Source of the DNA: Leucaena leucocephala
Lineage: Eukaryota; Streptophyta; Magnoliopsida; Fabales; Fabaceae
Length of the DNA stretch: 64,000 nucleotides
Reading direction: 5' to 3'
Assembly (NCBI GenBank): GCA_037074615.1
Contig: CM073534.1
Coordinates: forward strand, 3,220,861 to 3,284,860
The notes below the pieces were generated by a model, which worked only from the letters and a program-made list of their open reading frames with translations, made no database searches and was not told where the DNA came from. This document shows, piece by piece, positions 25,301 to 37,703 of this stretch. Numbering within the stretch: position 1 is the first letter of the stretch; each line of letters opens with the position of its first letter. The translations under genes and the position numbers were made by a program.

Positions 25301-25947
25301 CTTTTTGCACTATTTATTAATAGAATGTAAACCCGCTACCCATCTCTAGTTTCACTTTGGATTATAAAATCCAAGTTCTTCGTGAAATTGTATCATATGG
25401 ACACCAGCTAGTGATCAAGCCTTTTGACTTTGCTAAAGGTAAACTTGGGGAACTTTGCACTAACCTGGAACTGAGTGAGAAGTGACAACCACCTGAATTT
25501 CTTGCAAGTACCATTGCGTGCCCGCTTTCGCATCGAAATTCATCCGGTGTGTTAATAAACGGGGGATAGCTATTGTCTAACAAGTAATTAGTTGTCCTTT
25601 GTACTATTTATGAATTGAATGTAAGCTCACTAGCTATCGTAAGTTTCAATGTGGACTATAGAATCGAATATCTTTACAAAATTGGGTCTCATTACGCAAC
25701 AAGTAGAGATCAAGTGTTTTGACTGTGTTGAAGGTACATGCAAGGAACCGTTGCACTGTTTCAGAATTCAATAAAACATCACAACCGCCTCAGTTTCTCA
25801 GAAGTACTTTTGAATGCCCTCTTTCATTTTGAAATTCATCGAATGAGTTCACAAACGTGTCATAGATTTTCTCCAACCAGTAGTCCTTCAGGCTTTGCAA
25901 TATTTATGAGCAGAATATAAACTCGCTACCCATCTTAAGTTTTAATG

Positions 25948-28900
25948 TGGATTATAGTATCCCATTTCTTTACCCAATTGTGTCATACACGGCCCCAACC
26001 GGGGATTAGGTGTTTTGACTTGGGTGGATGAAAATGTTGGGAACTTTGCACTAATTTGGAATTGAGTGAAAAGTCACAACCACCTCGGTTCTTGCAAGCA
26101 CTACTGGATGCCTGTTTCGTGTTGAAATTCATTGAATGAGTTAACAAACGAGCGATACATGCTCTCTAACTAGTAATTGTTTGCCTTTTGTACTATTTAT
26201 GAATTGAATATAAGCGCCCCAGCCATCGTAAGTTCCGATGTGGATTATAGAATCCAATTTCCTCACAAAATTGTGACTTATAAGACATCAAGCACTGACC
26301 AAGTGCTTCAAATTTGTTGAAGGTAAATGTACGGAACCTTTACACTGTTTTGGAACTGGACAAAAGTCGCAACCACGTCAGTTTCTTGTATGTACCATTG
26401 GATGCCCGCCTTCATTTTGGAATTCGTCGAATGAGTGAACAAGTGTCACAGATAGTCTCCAACCAGTAACCGCTTACTTTTTGCGCTATTTATTAATAGA
26501 ATGTAAACCCGCTACCTATCTCTAGTTTCACTTTGGATTATAAAATCCAAGTTGTTCGGAAATTGTATCATATGGACACCAGCTAGTGATCAAGCCTTCT
26601 GACTTTGCTAAGGGTAAACTTGGGGAACTTTGCACTAACCTGGAACTGAGTGAGAAGTGACAACCACCTGAATTTCTTGCACGTACCATTGCGTGCCCGC
26701 TTTCGCATCGAAATTCATCCGGTGTGTTAACAAACGGGGGATAGGTATTGTCTAACAAGTAATTAGTTGCCCTTTGTACTATTTATGAATTGAATGTAAG
26801 CTCAGTAGCCATCGGAAGTTTCAATGTGGACTATAGAATCAAATATCTTTACAAAATTGGGTCTCGTTACGCAACAAGTAGAGATCAAGTGTTTTGACTG
26901 TGTTGAAGGTACATGCAAGGAACCGTTGCACTGTTTCGGAATTCAATAAAACATCACAACCGCCTCAGTTTCTCAGAAGTACTATTGAATGCCCTCTTTC
27001 ATTTTGAAATTCATCGAACGAGTTCACAAACGTGTCATAGATTTTCTCCAACCGGTAGTCCTTCAGGCTTTGCAATATTTATGAGCAGAATATAAACTCG
27101 CTACCCATCTTAAGTTTTAATGTGGATTATAGTATCCCATTTCTTTACCCAATTGTGTCATACACGGCCCCAACCGCGGATTAGGTGTTTTGACTTGGCT
27201 GGATGAAAATGTTGGGAACTTTGCACTAATTTAGAATTGAGTGAAAAGTAACAACCTCCTCGGTTCTTGCAAGCACTACTGGATGCCTGTTTCGTGTTGA
27301 AATTCATTGAATGAGTTAACAAACGAGCGATACATGCTCTCTAACTAGTAATTGTTTGCCTTTTGTACTATTTATGAATTGAATATAAGCGCCCCAGCCA
27401 TCGTAAGTTCCGATGTGGATTATAGAATCCAATTTCCTCACAAAATTGTGACTTATAAGACATCAAGCACTGACCAAGTGCTTCAAATTTGTTGAAGGTA
27501 AATGTACGGAACCTTTACACTGTTTTGGAACTGGACAAAAGTCGCAACCACGTCAGTTTCTTGTATGTACCATTGGATGCCCTCCTTCATTTTGGAATTC
27601 GTCGAATGAGTGAACAAGTGTCACAGATAGTCTCCAACCAGTAACCGCTTACTTTTTGCACTATTTATTAATAGAATGTAAACCCGCTACCCATCTCTAG
27701 TTTCACTTTGGATTATAAAATCCAAGTTCTTCGTGAAATTGTATCATATGGACACCAGCTAGTGATCAAGCCTTTTGACTTTGCTAAGGGTAAACTTGGG
27801 GAACTTTGCACTAACCTGGAACTGAGTGAGAAGTGACAACCACCTGAATTTCTTGCAAGTACCATTGCGTGCCCGCTTTCGCATCGAAATTCATCCGGTG
27901 TGTTAGCAAACGGGGGATAGATATTGTCTAACAAGTAATTAGTTGCCCTTTGTACTATTTATGAATTGAATGTAAGCTCAGTAGCCATCGTAAGTTTCAA
28001 TGTGGACTATAGAATCAAATATCTTTACAAAATTGGGTCTCATTACGCAACAAGTAGAGATCAAGTGTTTTGGCTGTGTTGAAGGTACATGCAAGGAACC
28101 GTTGCACTGTTTCAGAATTCAATAAAACATCACAACCGCCTCAGTTTCTCAGAAGTACTTTTGAATGCCCTCTTTCATTTTGAAATTCATCGAACGAGTT
28201 CACAAACGTGTCATAGATTTTCTCCAACCCGTAGTCCTTCAGGCTTTGCAATATTTATGAGCAGAATATAAACTCGCTACCCATCTTAAGTTTTAATGTG
28301 GATTATAGTATCCCATTTCTTTACCCAATTGTGTCATACACGGCCCCAACCGCGGATTAGGTGTTTTGACTTGGCTGGATGAAAATGTTGGGAACTTTGC
28401 ACTAATTTGGAATTGAGTGAAAAGTCACAACCACCTCGGTTCTTGCAAGCACTACTGGATGCCTGTTTCGTGTTGAAATTCATTGAATGAGTTAACAAAC
28501 GGGTGATACATGCTCTCTAACTAGTAATTGTTTGCCTTTTGTACTATTTATGAATTGAATATAAGCGCCCCAGCCATCGTAAGTTCTGATGTGGATTATA
28601 GAATCCAATTTCCTCACAAAATTGTGACTTATAAGACAGCAAGCACTGACCAAGTGCTTCAAATTTGTTGAAGGTAAATGTACGGGACCTTTACACTGTT
28701 TTGGAGCTGGACAAAAGTCGCAACCACGTCAGTTTCTTGTATGTACCATTGGATGCCCGCCTTCATTTTGGAATTCGTCGAATGAGTGAACAAGTGTCAC
28801 AGATAGTCTCCAACCAGTAACCGCTTACTTTTTGCGCTATTTATTAATAGAATGTAAACCCGCTACCTATCTCTAGTTTCACTTTGGATTATAAAATCCA

Positions 28901-31900
28901 AGTTGTTCGGAAATTGTATCATATGGACACCAGCTAGTGATCAAGCCTTCTGACTTTGCTAAGGGTAAACTTGGGGAACTTTGCACTAACCTGGAACTGA
29001 GTGAGAAGTGACAACCACCTGAATTTCTTGCACGTACCATTGCGTGCCCGCTTTCGCATCGAAATTCATCCGGTGTGTTAACAAACGGGGGATAGGTATT
29101 GTCTAACAAGTAATTAGTTGCCCTTTGTACTATTTATGAATTGAATGTAAGCTCACTAGCCATCGGAAGTTTCAATGTGGACTATAGAATCAAATATCTT
29201 TACAAAATTGGGTCTCGTTACGCAACAAGTAGAGATCAAGTGTTTTGACTGTGTTGAAGGTACATGCAAGGAACCGTTGCACTGTTTCGGAATTCAATAA
29301 AACATCACAACCGCCTCAGTTTCTCAGAAGTACTATTGAATGCCCTCTTTCATTTTGAAATTCATCGAACGACTTCACAAACGTGTCATAGATTTTCTCC
29401 AACCCGTAGTCCTTCAGGCTTTGCAATATTTATGAGCAGAATATAAACTCGCTACCTATCTTAAGTTTTAATGTGGATTATAGTATCCCATTTCTTTACC
29501 CAATTGTGTCATACACGGCCCCAACCGCGGATTAGGTGTTTTGACTTGGCTGGATGAAAATGTTGGGAACTTTGCACTAATTTGGAATTGAGTGAAAAGT
29601 CACAACCACCTCGGTTCTTGCAAGCACTACTGGATGCCTGTTTCGTGTTGAATTTCATTGAGTGAGTTAACAAACGAGCGATACATGCTCTCTAACTAGT
29701 AATTGTTTGCCTTTTGTACTATTTATGAATTGAATATAAGCGCCCCAGCCATCGTAAGTTCCGATGTGGATTATAGAATCCAATTTCCTCACAAAATTGT
29801 GACTTATAAGACATCAAGCACTGACCAAGTGCTTCAAATTTGTTGAAGGTAAATGTACGGAACCTTTACACTGTTTTGGAACTGGACAAAAGTCGCAACC
29901 ACGTCAGTTTCTTGTATGTACCATTGGATGCCCGCCTTCATTTTGGAATTCGTCGAATGAGTGAACAAGTGTCACAGATAGTCTCCAACCAGTAACCGCT
30001 TACTTTTTGCACTATTTATTAATAGAATGTAAACCCGCTACCCATCTCTAGTTTCACTTTGGATTATAAAATCCAAGTTCTTCGTGAAATTGTATCATAT
30101 GGACACCAGCTAGTGATCAAGCCTTTTGACTTTGCTAAGGGTAAACTTGGGGAACTTTGCACTAACCTGGAACTGAGTGAGAAGTGACAACCACCTGAAT
30201 TTCTTGCAAGTACCATTGCGTGCCCGCTTTCGCATCGAAATTCATCCGGTGTGTTAGCAAACGGGGGATAGATATTGTCTAACAAGTAATTAGTTGCCCT
30301 TTGTACTATTTATGAATTGAATGTAAGCTCAGTAGCCATCGTAAGTTTCAATGTGGACTATAGAATCAAATATCTTAACAAAATTGGGTATCATTACGCA
30401 ACAAGTAGAGATCAAGTGTTTTGACTGTGTTGAAGGTACATGCAAGGAACCGTTGCACTGTTTCGGAATTCAATAAAACATCACAACCGCCTCAGTTTCT
30501 CAGAAGTACTATTGAATGCCCTCTTTCATTTTGAAATTCATCGAACGACTTCACAAACGTGTCATAGATTTTCTCCAACCCGTAGTCCTTCAGGCTTTGC
30601 AATATTTATGAGCAGAATATAAACTCGCTACCTATCTTAAGTTTTAATGTGGATTATAGTATCCCATTTCTTTACCCAATTGTGTCATACACGGCCCCAA
30701 CCGCGGATTAGGTGTTTTGACTTGGCTGGATGAAAATGTTGGGAACTTTGCACTAATTTGGAATTGAGTGAAAAGTCACAACCACCTCGGTTCTTGCAAG
30801 CACTACTGGATGCCTGTTTCGTGTTGAAATTCATTGAATGAGTTAACAAACGGGTGATACATGCTCTCTAACTAGTAATTGTTTGCCTTTTGTACTATTT
30901 ATGAATTGAATATAAGCGCCCCAGCCATCGTAAGTTCTGATGTGGATTATAGAATCCAATTTCCTCACAAAATTGTGACTTATAAGACAGCAAGCACTGA
31001 CCAAGTGCTTCAAATTTGTTGAAGGTAAATGTACGGGACCTTTACACTGTTTTGGAGCTGGACAAAAGTCGCAACCACGTCAGTTTCTTGTATGTACCAT
31101 TGGATGCCCGCCTTCATTTTGGAATTCGTCGAATGAGTGAACAAGTGTCACAGATAGTCTCCAACCAGTAACCGCTTACTTTTTGCGCTATTTATTAATA
31201 GAATGTAAACCCGCTACCTATCTCTAGTTTCACTTTGGATTATAAAATCCAAGTTGTTCGGAAATTGTATCATATGGACACCAGCTAGTGATCAAGCCTT
31301 CTGACTTTGCTAAGGGTAAACTTGGGGAACTTTGCACTAACCTGGAACTGAGTGAGAAGTGACAACCACCTGAATTTCTTGCACGTACCATTGCGTGCCC
31401 GCTTTCGCATCGAAATTCATCCGGTGTGTTAACAAACGGGGGATAGGTATTGTCTAACAAGTAATTAGTTGCCCTTTGTACTATTTATGAATTGAATGTA
31501 AGCTCACTAGCCATCGGAAGTTTCAATGTGGACTATAGAATCAAATATCTTTACAAAATTGGGTCTCGTTACGCAACAAGTAGAGATCAAGTGTTTTGAC
31601 TGTGTTGAAGGTACATGCAAGGAACCGTTGCACTGTTTCGGAATTCAATAAAACATCACAACCGCCTCAGTTTCTCAGAAGTACTATTGAATGCCCTCTT
31701 TCATTTTGAAATTCATCGAACGACTTCACAAACGTGTCATAGATTTTCTCCAACCCGTAGTCCTTCAGGCTTTGCAATATTTATGAGCAGAATATAAACT
31801 CGCTACCTATCTTAAGTTTTAATGTGGATTATAGTATCCCATTTCTTTACCCAATTGTGTCATACACGGCCCCAACCGCGGATTAGGTGTTTTGACTTGG

Positions 31901-33000
31901 CTGGATGAAAATGTTGGGAACTTTGCACTAATTTGGAATTGAGTGAAAAGTCACAACCACCTCGGTTCTTGCAAGCACTACTGGATGCCTATTTCGTGTT
32001 GAATTTCATTGAATGAGTTAACAAACGAGCGATACATGCTCTCTAACTAGTAATTGTTTGCCTTTTGTACTATTTATGAATTGAATATAAGCGCCCCAGC
32101 CATCGTAAGTTCCGATGTGGATTATAGAATCCAATTTCCTCACAAAATTGTGACTTATAAGACATCAAGCACTGACCAAGTGCTTCAAATTTGTTGAAGG
32201 TAAATGTACGGAACCTTTACACTGTTTTGGAACTGGACAAAAGTCGCAACCACGTCAGTTTCTTGTATGTACCATTGGATGCCCGCCTTCATTTTGGAAT
32301 TCGTCGAATGAGTGAACAAGTGTCACAGATAGTCTCCAACCAGTAACCGCTTACTTTTTGCACTATTTATTAATAGAATGTAAACCCGCTACCCATCTCT
32401 AGTTTCACTTTGGATTATAAAATCCAAGTTCTTCGTGAAATTGTATCATATGGACACCAGCTAGTGATCAAGCCTTTTGACTTTGCTAAGGGTAAACTTG
32501 GGGAACTTTGCACTAACCTGGAACTGAGTGAGAAGTGACAACCACCTGAATTTCTTGCAAGTACCATTGCGTGCCCGCTTTCGCATCGAAATTCATCCGG
32601 TGTGTTAGCAAACGGGGGATAGATATTGTCTAACAAGTAATTAGTTGCCCTTTGTACTATTTATGAATTGAATGTAAGCTCAGTAGCCATCGTAAGTTTC
32701 AATGTGGACTATAGAATCAAATATCTTAACAAAATTGGGTATCATTACGCAACAAGTAGAGATCAAGTGTTTTGACTGTGTTGAAGGTACATGCAAGGAA
32801 CCGTTGCACTGTTTCGGAATTCAATAAAACATCACAACCGCCTCAGTTTCTCAGAAGTACTATTGAATGCTCTCTTTCATTTTGAAATTCATCGAACGAC
32901 TTCACAAACGTGTCATAGATTTTCTCCAACCCGTAGTCCTTCAGGCTTTGCAATATTTATGAGCAGAATATAAACTCGCTACCCATCTTAAGTTTTAATG
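25948..33000 (+). repeat. Units u23-u28: alternating two-HOR superrepeat (2,351 bp)
   Basis: Unit starts: 25948, 27123, 28299, 29474, 30650, 31825. Odd-numbered units (u23, u25, u27) carry a 1-bp deletion in C (TTGTTCGGAAATTG), TTGCGCTATT and CTACCTATC in the B tail, CTTCTGAC in C and CTCGTTACGC in D. Even-numbered units (u24, u26, u28) are full length, with TTGCACTATT, CTTTTGAC, GTTAGCAAACG in C and ATTACGC in D. u25-u26 and u27-u28 are near-identical at a shift of 2,351 bp, sharing ACGGGTG, AGTTCTGATG, ACAGCAAG and GGAGCTGG. This is a third level of repetition above monomer and HOR. Confidence 0.88.
26558..26559. other. 1-bp deletion in monomer C of u23
   Basis: TTCGTGAAATTG reads TTCGGAAATTG, next to a C-to-G change (GTTGTTCG). 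The same allele occurs at 28909/28910 (u25), 31260/31261 (u27) and 37139/37140 (u32). These deletions explain the four 1,175-bp spacings in the array. Confidence 0.88.
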
Positions 33001-36000
33001 TGGATTATAGTATCCCATTTCTTTACCCAATTGTGTCATACACGGCCCCAACCGCGGATTAGGTGTTTTGACTTGGCTGGATGAAAATGTTGGGAACTTT
33101 GCACTAATTTGGAATTGAGTGAAAAGTCACAACCACCTCGGTTCTTGCAAGCACTACTGGATGCCTGTTTCGTGTTGAATTTCATTGAATGAGTTAACAA
33201 ACGAGCGATACATGCTCTCTAACTAGTAATTGTTTGCCTTTTGTACTATTTATGAATTGAATATAAGCGCCCCAGCCATCGTAAGTTCCGATGTGGATTA
33301 TAGAATCCAATTTCCTCACAAAATTGTGACTTATAAGACATCAAGCACTGACCAAGTGCTTCAAATTTGTTGAAGGTAAATGTACGGAACCTTTACACTG
33401 TTTTGGAACTGGACAAAAGTCGCAACCACGTCAGTTTCTTGTATGTACCATTGGATGCCCGCCTTCATTTTGGAATTCGTCGAATGAGTGAACAAGTGTC
33501 ACAGATAGTCTCCAACCAGTAACCGCTTACTTTTTGCACTATTTATTAATAGAATGTAAACCCGCTACCCATCTCTAGTTTCACTTTGGATTATAAAATC
33601 CAAGTTCTTCGTGAAATTGTATCATATGGACACCAGCTAGTGATCAAGCCTTTTGACTTTGCTAAGGGTAAACTTGGGGAACTTTGCACTAACCTGGAAC
33701 TGAGTGAGAAGTGACAACCACCTGAATTTCTTGCAAGTACCATTGCGTGCCCGCTTTCGCATCGAAATTCATCCGGTGTGTTAGCAAACGGGGGATAGAT
33801 ATTGTCTAACAAGTAATTAGTTGCCCTTTGTACTATTTATGAATTGAATGTAAGCTCAGTAGCCATCGTAAGTTTCAATGTGGACTATAGAATCAAATAT
33901 CTTAACAAAATTGGGTATCATTACGCAACAAGTAGAGATCAAGTGTTTTGACTGTGTTGAAGGTACATGCAAGGAACCGTTGCACTGTTTCGGAATTCAA
34001 TAAAACATCACAACCGCCTCAGTTTCTCAGAAGTACTATTGAATGCCCTCTTTCATTTTGAAATTCATGGAATGAGTTCACAAACGTGTCATAGATTTTC
34101 TCCAACCAGTAGTCCTTCAGGCTTTGCAATATTTATGAGCAGAATATAAACTCGCTACCCATCTTAAGTTTTAATGTGGATTATAGTATCCCATTTCTTT
34201 ACCCAATTGTGTCATACACGGCCCCAACCGGGAATTAGGTGTTTTGACTTGGCTGGATGAAAATGTTGGGAACTTTGCACTAATTTGGAATTGAGTGAAA
34301 AGTCACAACCACCTCGGTTCTTGCAAGCACTACTGGATGCCTGTTTCGTGTTGAAATTCATTGAATGAGTTAACAAACGGGCGATACATGCTCTCTAACT
34401 AGTAATTGTTTGCCTTTTGTACTATTTATGAATTGAATATAAGCGCCCCAGCCATCGTAAGTTCCGATGTGGATTATAGAATCCAATTTCCTCACAAAAT
34501 TGTGACTTATAAGACATCAAGCACTGACCAAGTGCTTCAAATTTGTTGAAGGTAAATGTACGGGACCTTTACACTATTTTGGAACTGGACAAAATTCGCA
34601 ACCACGTCAGTTTCTTGTATGTACCATTGGATGCCCGCCTTCATTTTGGAATTCGTCGAATGAGTGAACAAGTGTCACAGATAGTCTCCAACCAGTAACC
34701 GCTTACTTTTTGCGCTATTTATTAATAGAATGTAAACCCGCTACCCATCTCTAGTTTCACTTTGGATTATAAAATCCAAGTTCTTCGTGAAATTGTATCA
34801 TATGGACACCAGCTAGTGATCAAGCCTTTTGACTTCGCTAAGGGTAAACTTGGGGAACTTTGCACTAACCTGGAACTGAGTGAGAAGTGACAACCACCTA
34901 AATTTCTTGCAAGTACCATTGCGTGCCCGCTTTCGCATCGAAATTCATCCGGTGTGTTAACAAACGGGGGATAGGTATTGTCTAACAAGTAATTAGTTGC
35001 CCTTTGTACTATTTATGAATTGAATGTAAGCTCACTAGCCATCGTAAGTTTCAATGTGGACTATAGAATCAAATATCTTTACAAAATTGGGTCTCGTTAC
35101 GCAACAAGTAGAGATCAAGTGTTTTGACTGTGTTGAAGGTATATGCAAGGAACCATTGCACTGTTTCGGAATTCAATAAAATATCACAACCGCCTCAGTT
35201 TCTCAGAAGTACTATTGAATGCCCTCTTTCATTTTGAAATTCATCGAATGAGTTCACAAACGTGTCATAGATTTTCTCCAACCAGTAGTCCTTCAGTCTT
35301 TGCAATATTTATGAGCAGAATATAAACTCGCTACCCATCTTAAGTTTTAATGTGGATGATAGTATCCCATTTCTTTACCCAATTGTGTCATACACGGCCC
35401 CAACCAGGGATTAGGTGTTTTGACTTGGCTGGATGAAAATGTTGGGAACTTTGCACTAATTTGGAATTGAGTGAAAAGTCACAACCACCTCGGTTCTTGC
35501 AAGCACTACTGGATGCCTGTTTCGTGTTGAAATTCATTGAATGAGTTAACAAACGAGCGATACATGCTCTCTAACTAGTAATTGTTTGCCTTTTGTACTA
35601 CTTATGAATTGAATATAAGCGCCCCAGCCATCGTAAGTTCCGATGTGGATTATAGAATCCAATTTCCTCACAAAATTGTGACTTATAAGACATCAAGCAC
35701 TGACCAAGTGCTTCAAATTTGTTGAAGGTAAATGTACGGGACCTTTACACTGTTTTGGAACTGGACAAAATTCACAATCACGTCAGTTTCTTGTATGTAC
35801 CATTGGATGCCCGCCTTCATTTTGGAATTCGTCGAATGAGTGAACAAGTGTCACAGATAGTCTCCAACCAGTAACCGCTTACTTTTTGCGCTATTTATTA
35901 ATAGAATGTAAACCCGCTACCCATCTCTAGTTTCACTTTGGATTATAAAATCCAAGTTCTTCGTGAAATTGTATCATATGGACACCAGCTAGTGATCAAG

Positions 36001-37703
36001 CCTTTTGACTTTGCTAAGGGTAAACTTGGGGAACTTTGCACTAACCTGGAACTGAGTGAGAAGTGACAACCACCTGAATTTCTTGCAAGTACCATTGCGT
36101 GCCCGCTTTCGCATCGAAATTCATCCGGTGTGTTAACAAACGGGAGATAGGTATTGTCTAACAAGTAATTAGTTGCCCTTTGTACTATTTATGAATTGAA
36201 TGTAAGCTCACTAGCCATCGTAAGTTTGAATGTGGACTATAGAATCAAATATCTTTACAAAATTGGGTCTCGTTACGCAACAAGTAGAGATCAAGTGTTT
36301 TGACTGTGTTGAAGGTACATGCAAGGAACCGTTGCACTGTTTCAGAATTCAATAAAACATCACAACCGCCTCAGTTTCTCAGAAGTACTATTGAATGCCC
36401 TCTTTCATTTTGAAATTCATCGAATGAGTTCACAAACGTGTCATAGATTTTCTCCAACCAGTAGTCCTTCAGTCTTTGCAATATTTATGAGCAGAATATA
36501 AACTCGCTACCCATCTTAAGTTTTAATGTGGATGATAGTATCCCATTTCTTGACCCAATTGTGTCATACACGGCCCCAACCGCGGATTAGGTGTTTTGAC
36601 TTGGCTGGATGAAAATGTTGGGAACTTTGCACTAATTTGGAATTGAGTGAAAAGTCACAACCACCTCGGTTCTTGCAAGCACTACTGGATGCCTGTTTCG
36701 TGTTGAAATTCATTGAATGAGTTAACAAACGGGCGATACATGCTCTCTAACTAGTAATTGTTTGCCTTTTGTACTATTTATGAATTGAATATAAGCGCCC
36801 CAGCCATCGTAAGTTCTGATGTGGATTATAGAATCCAATTTCCTCACAAAATTGTGACTTATAAGACAGCAAGCACTGACCAAGTGCTTCAAATTTGTTG
36901 AAGGTAAATGTACGGGACCTTTACACTGTTTTGGAGCTGGACAAAAGTCGCAACCACGTCAGTTTCTTGTATGTACCATTGGATGCCCGCCTTCATTTTG
37001 GAATTCGTCGAATGAGTGAACAAGTGTCACAGATAGTCTCCAACCAGTAACCGCTTACTTTTTGCGCTATTTATTAATAGAATGTAAACCCGCTACCTAT
37101 CTCTAGTTTCAATTTGGATTATAAAATCCAAGTTGTTCGGAAATTGTATCATATGGACACCAGCTAGTGATCAAGCCTTCTGACTTTGCTAAGGGTAAAC
37201 TTGGGGAACTTTGCACTAACCTGGAACTGAGTGAGAAGTGACAACCACCTGAATTTCTTGCACGTACCATTGCGTGCCCGCTTTCGCATCGAAATTCATC
37301 CGGTGTGTTAACAAACGGGGGATAGGTATTGTCTAACAAGTAATTAGTTGCCCTTTGTACTATTTATGAATTGAATGTAAGCTCACTAGCCATCGGAAGT
37401 TTCAATGTGGACTATAGAATCAAATATCTTTACAAAATTGGGTCTCGTTACGCAACAAGTAGAGATCAAGTGTTTTGACTGTGTTGAAGGTACATGCAAG
37501 GAACCGTTGCACTGTTTCGGAATTCAATAAAACATCACAACCGCCTCAGTTTCTCAGAAGTACTATTGAATGCCCTCTTTCATTTTGAAATTCATCGAAC
37601 GAGTTCACAAACGTGTCATAGATTTTCTCCAACCGGTAGTCCTTCAGGCTTTGCAATATTTATGAGCAGAATATAAACTCGCTACCCATCTTAAGTTTTA
37701 ATG
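33001..37703 (+). repeat. Units u29-u32: mosaic segment
   Basis: Unit starts: 33001, 34177, 35353, 36529. u29 A-C continues the even-type haplotype of u26/u28 (GTTAGCAAACG in C, GAATTTCATTG in A). u29 D, however, reverts to the left-type ATTCATGGAATG and CCAGTAGTCC, and u30 A has CCGGGAATT instead of CCGCGG. u31 A and u32 A open with TGGATGATAG. u32 is again of the deletion haplotype (1,175 bp, TTCTGAC, CTCGTTACGC). u30-u31 reappear as u34-u35. Confidence 0.82.

Larger units (their letters stand above)
13013..25947 (+). repeat. Units u12-u22: diverse middle zone
   Basis: Unit starts: 13013, 14189, 15365, 16541, 17717, 18889, 20065, 21241, 22420, 23596, 24772. More private substitutions and indels than elsewhere. 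Monomer C mostly carries AAGTGAC, which puts a stop into the plus-strand frame open in u1-u11. Variants are shared at several spacings. GACTGAAAAG with CATGGTG occurs in A of u14 and u16 (2 HORs). The 3-bp insertion plus AGTACTCC occurs in D of u16 and u19 (3 HORs). GGCCACAACC with AGTTGTTTTG occurs in A of u15 and u19 (4 HORs). GGAACAGAGTG occurs in C of u12 and u21 (9 HORs). u22 A has an unusual cluster, including TATGAAACAAATAT and GTGTTCTGAC. Confidence 0.85.
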
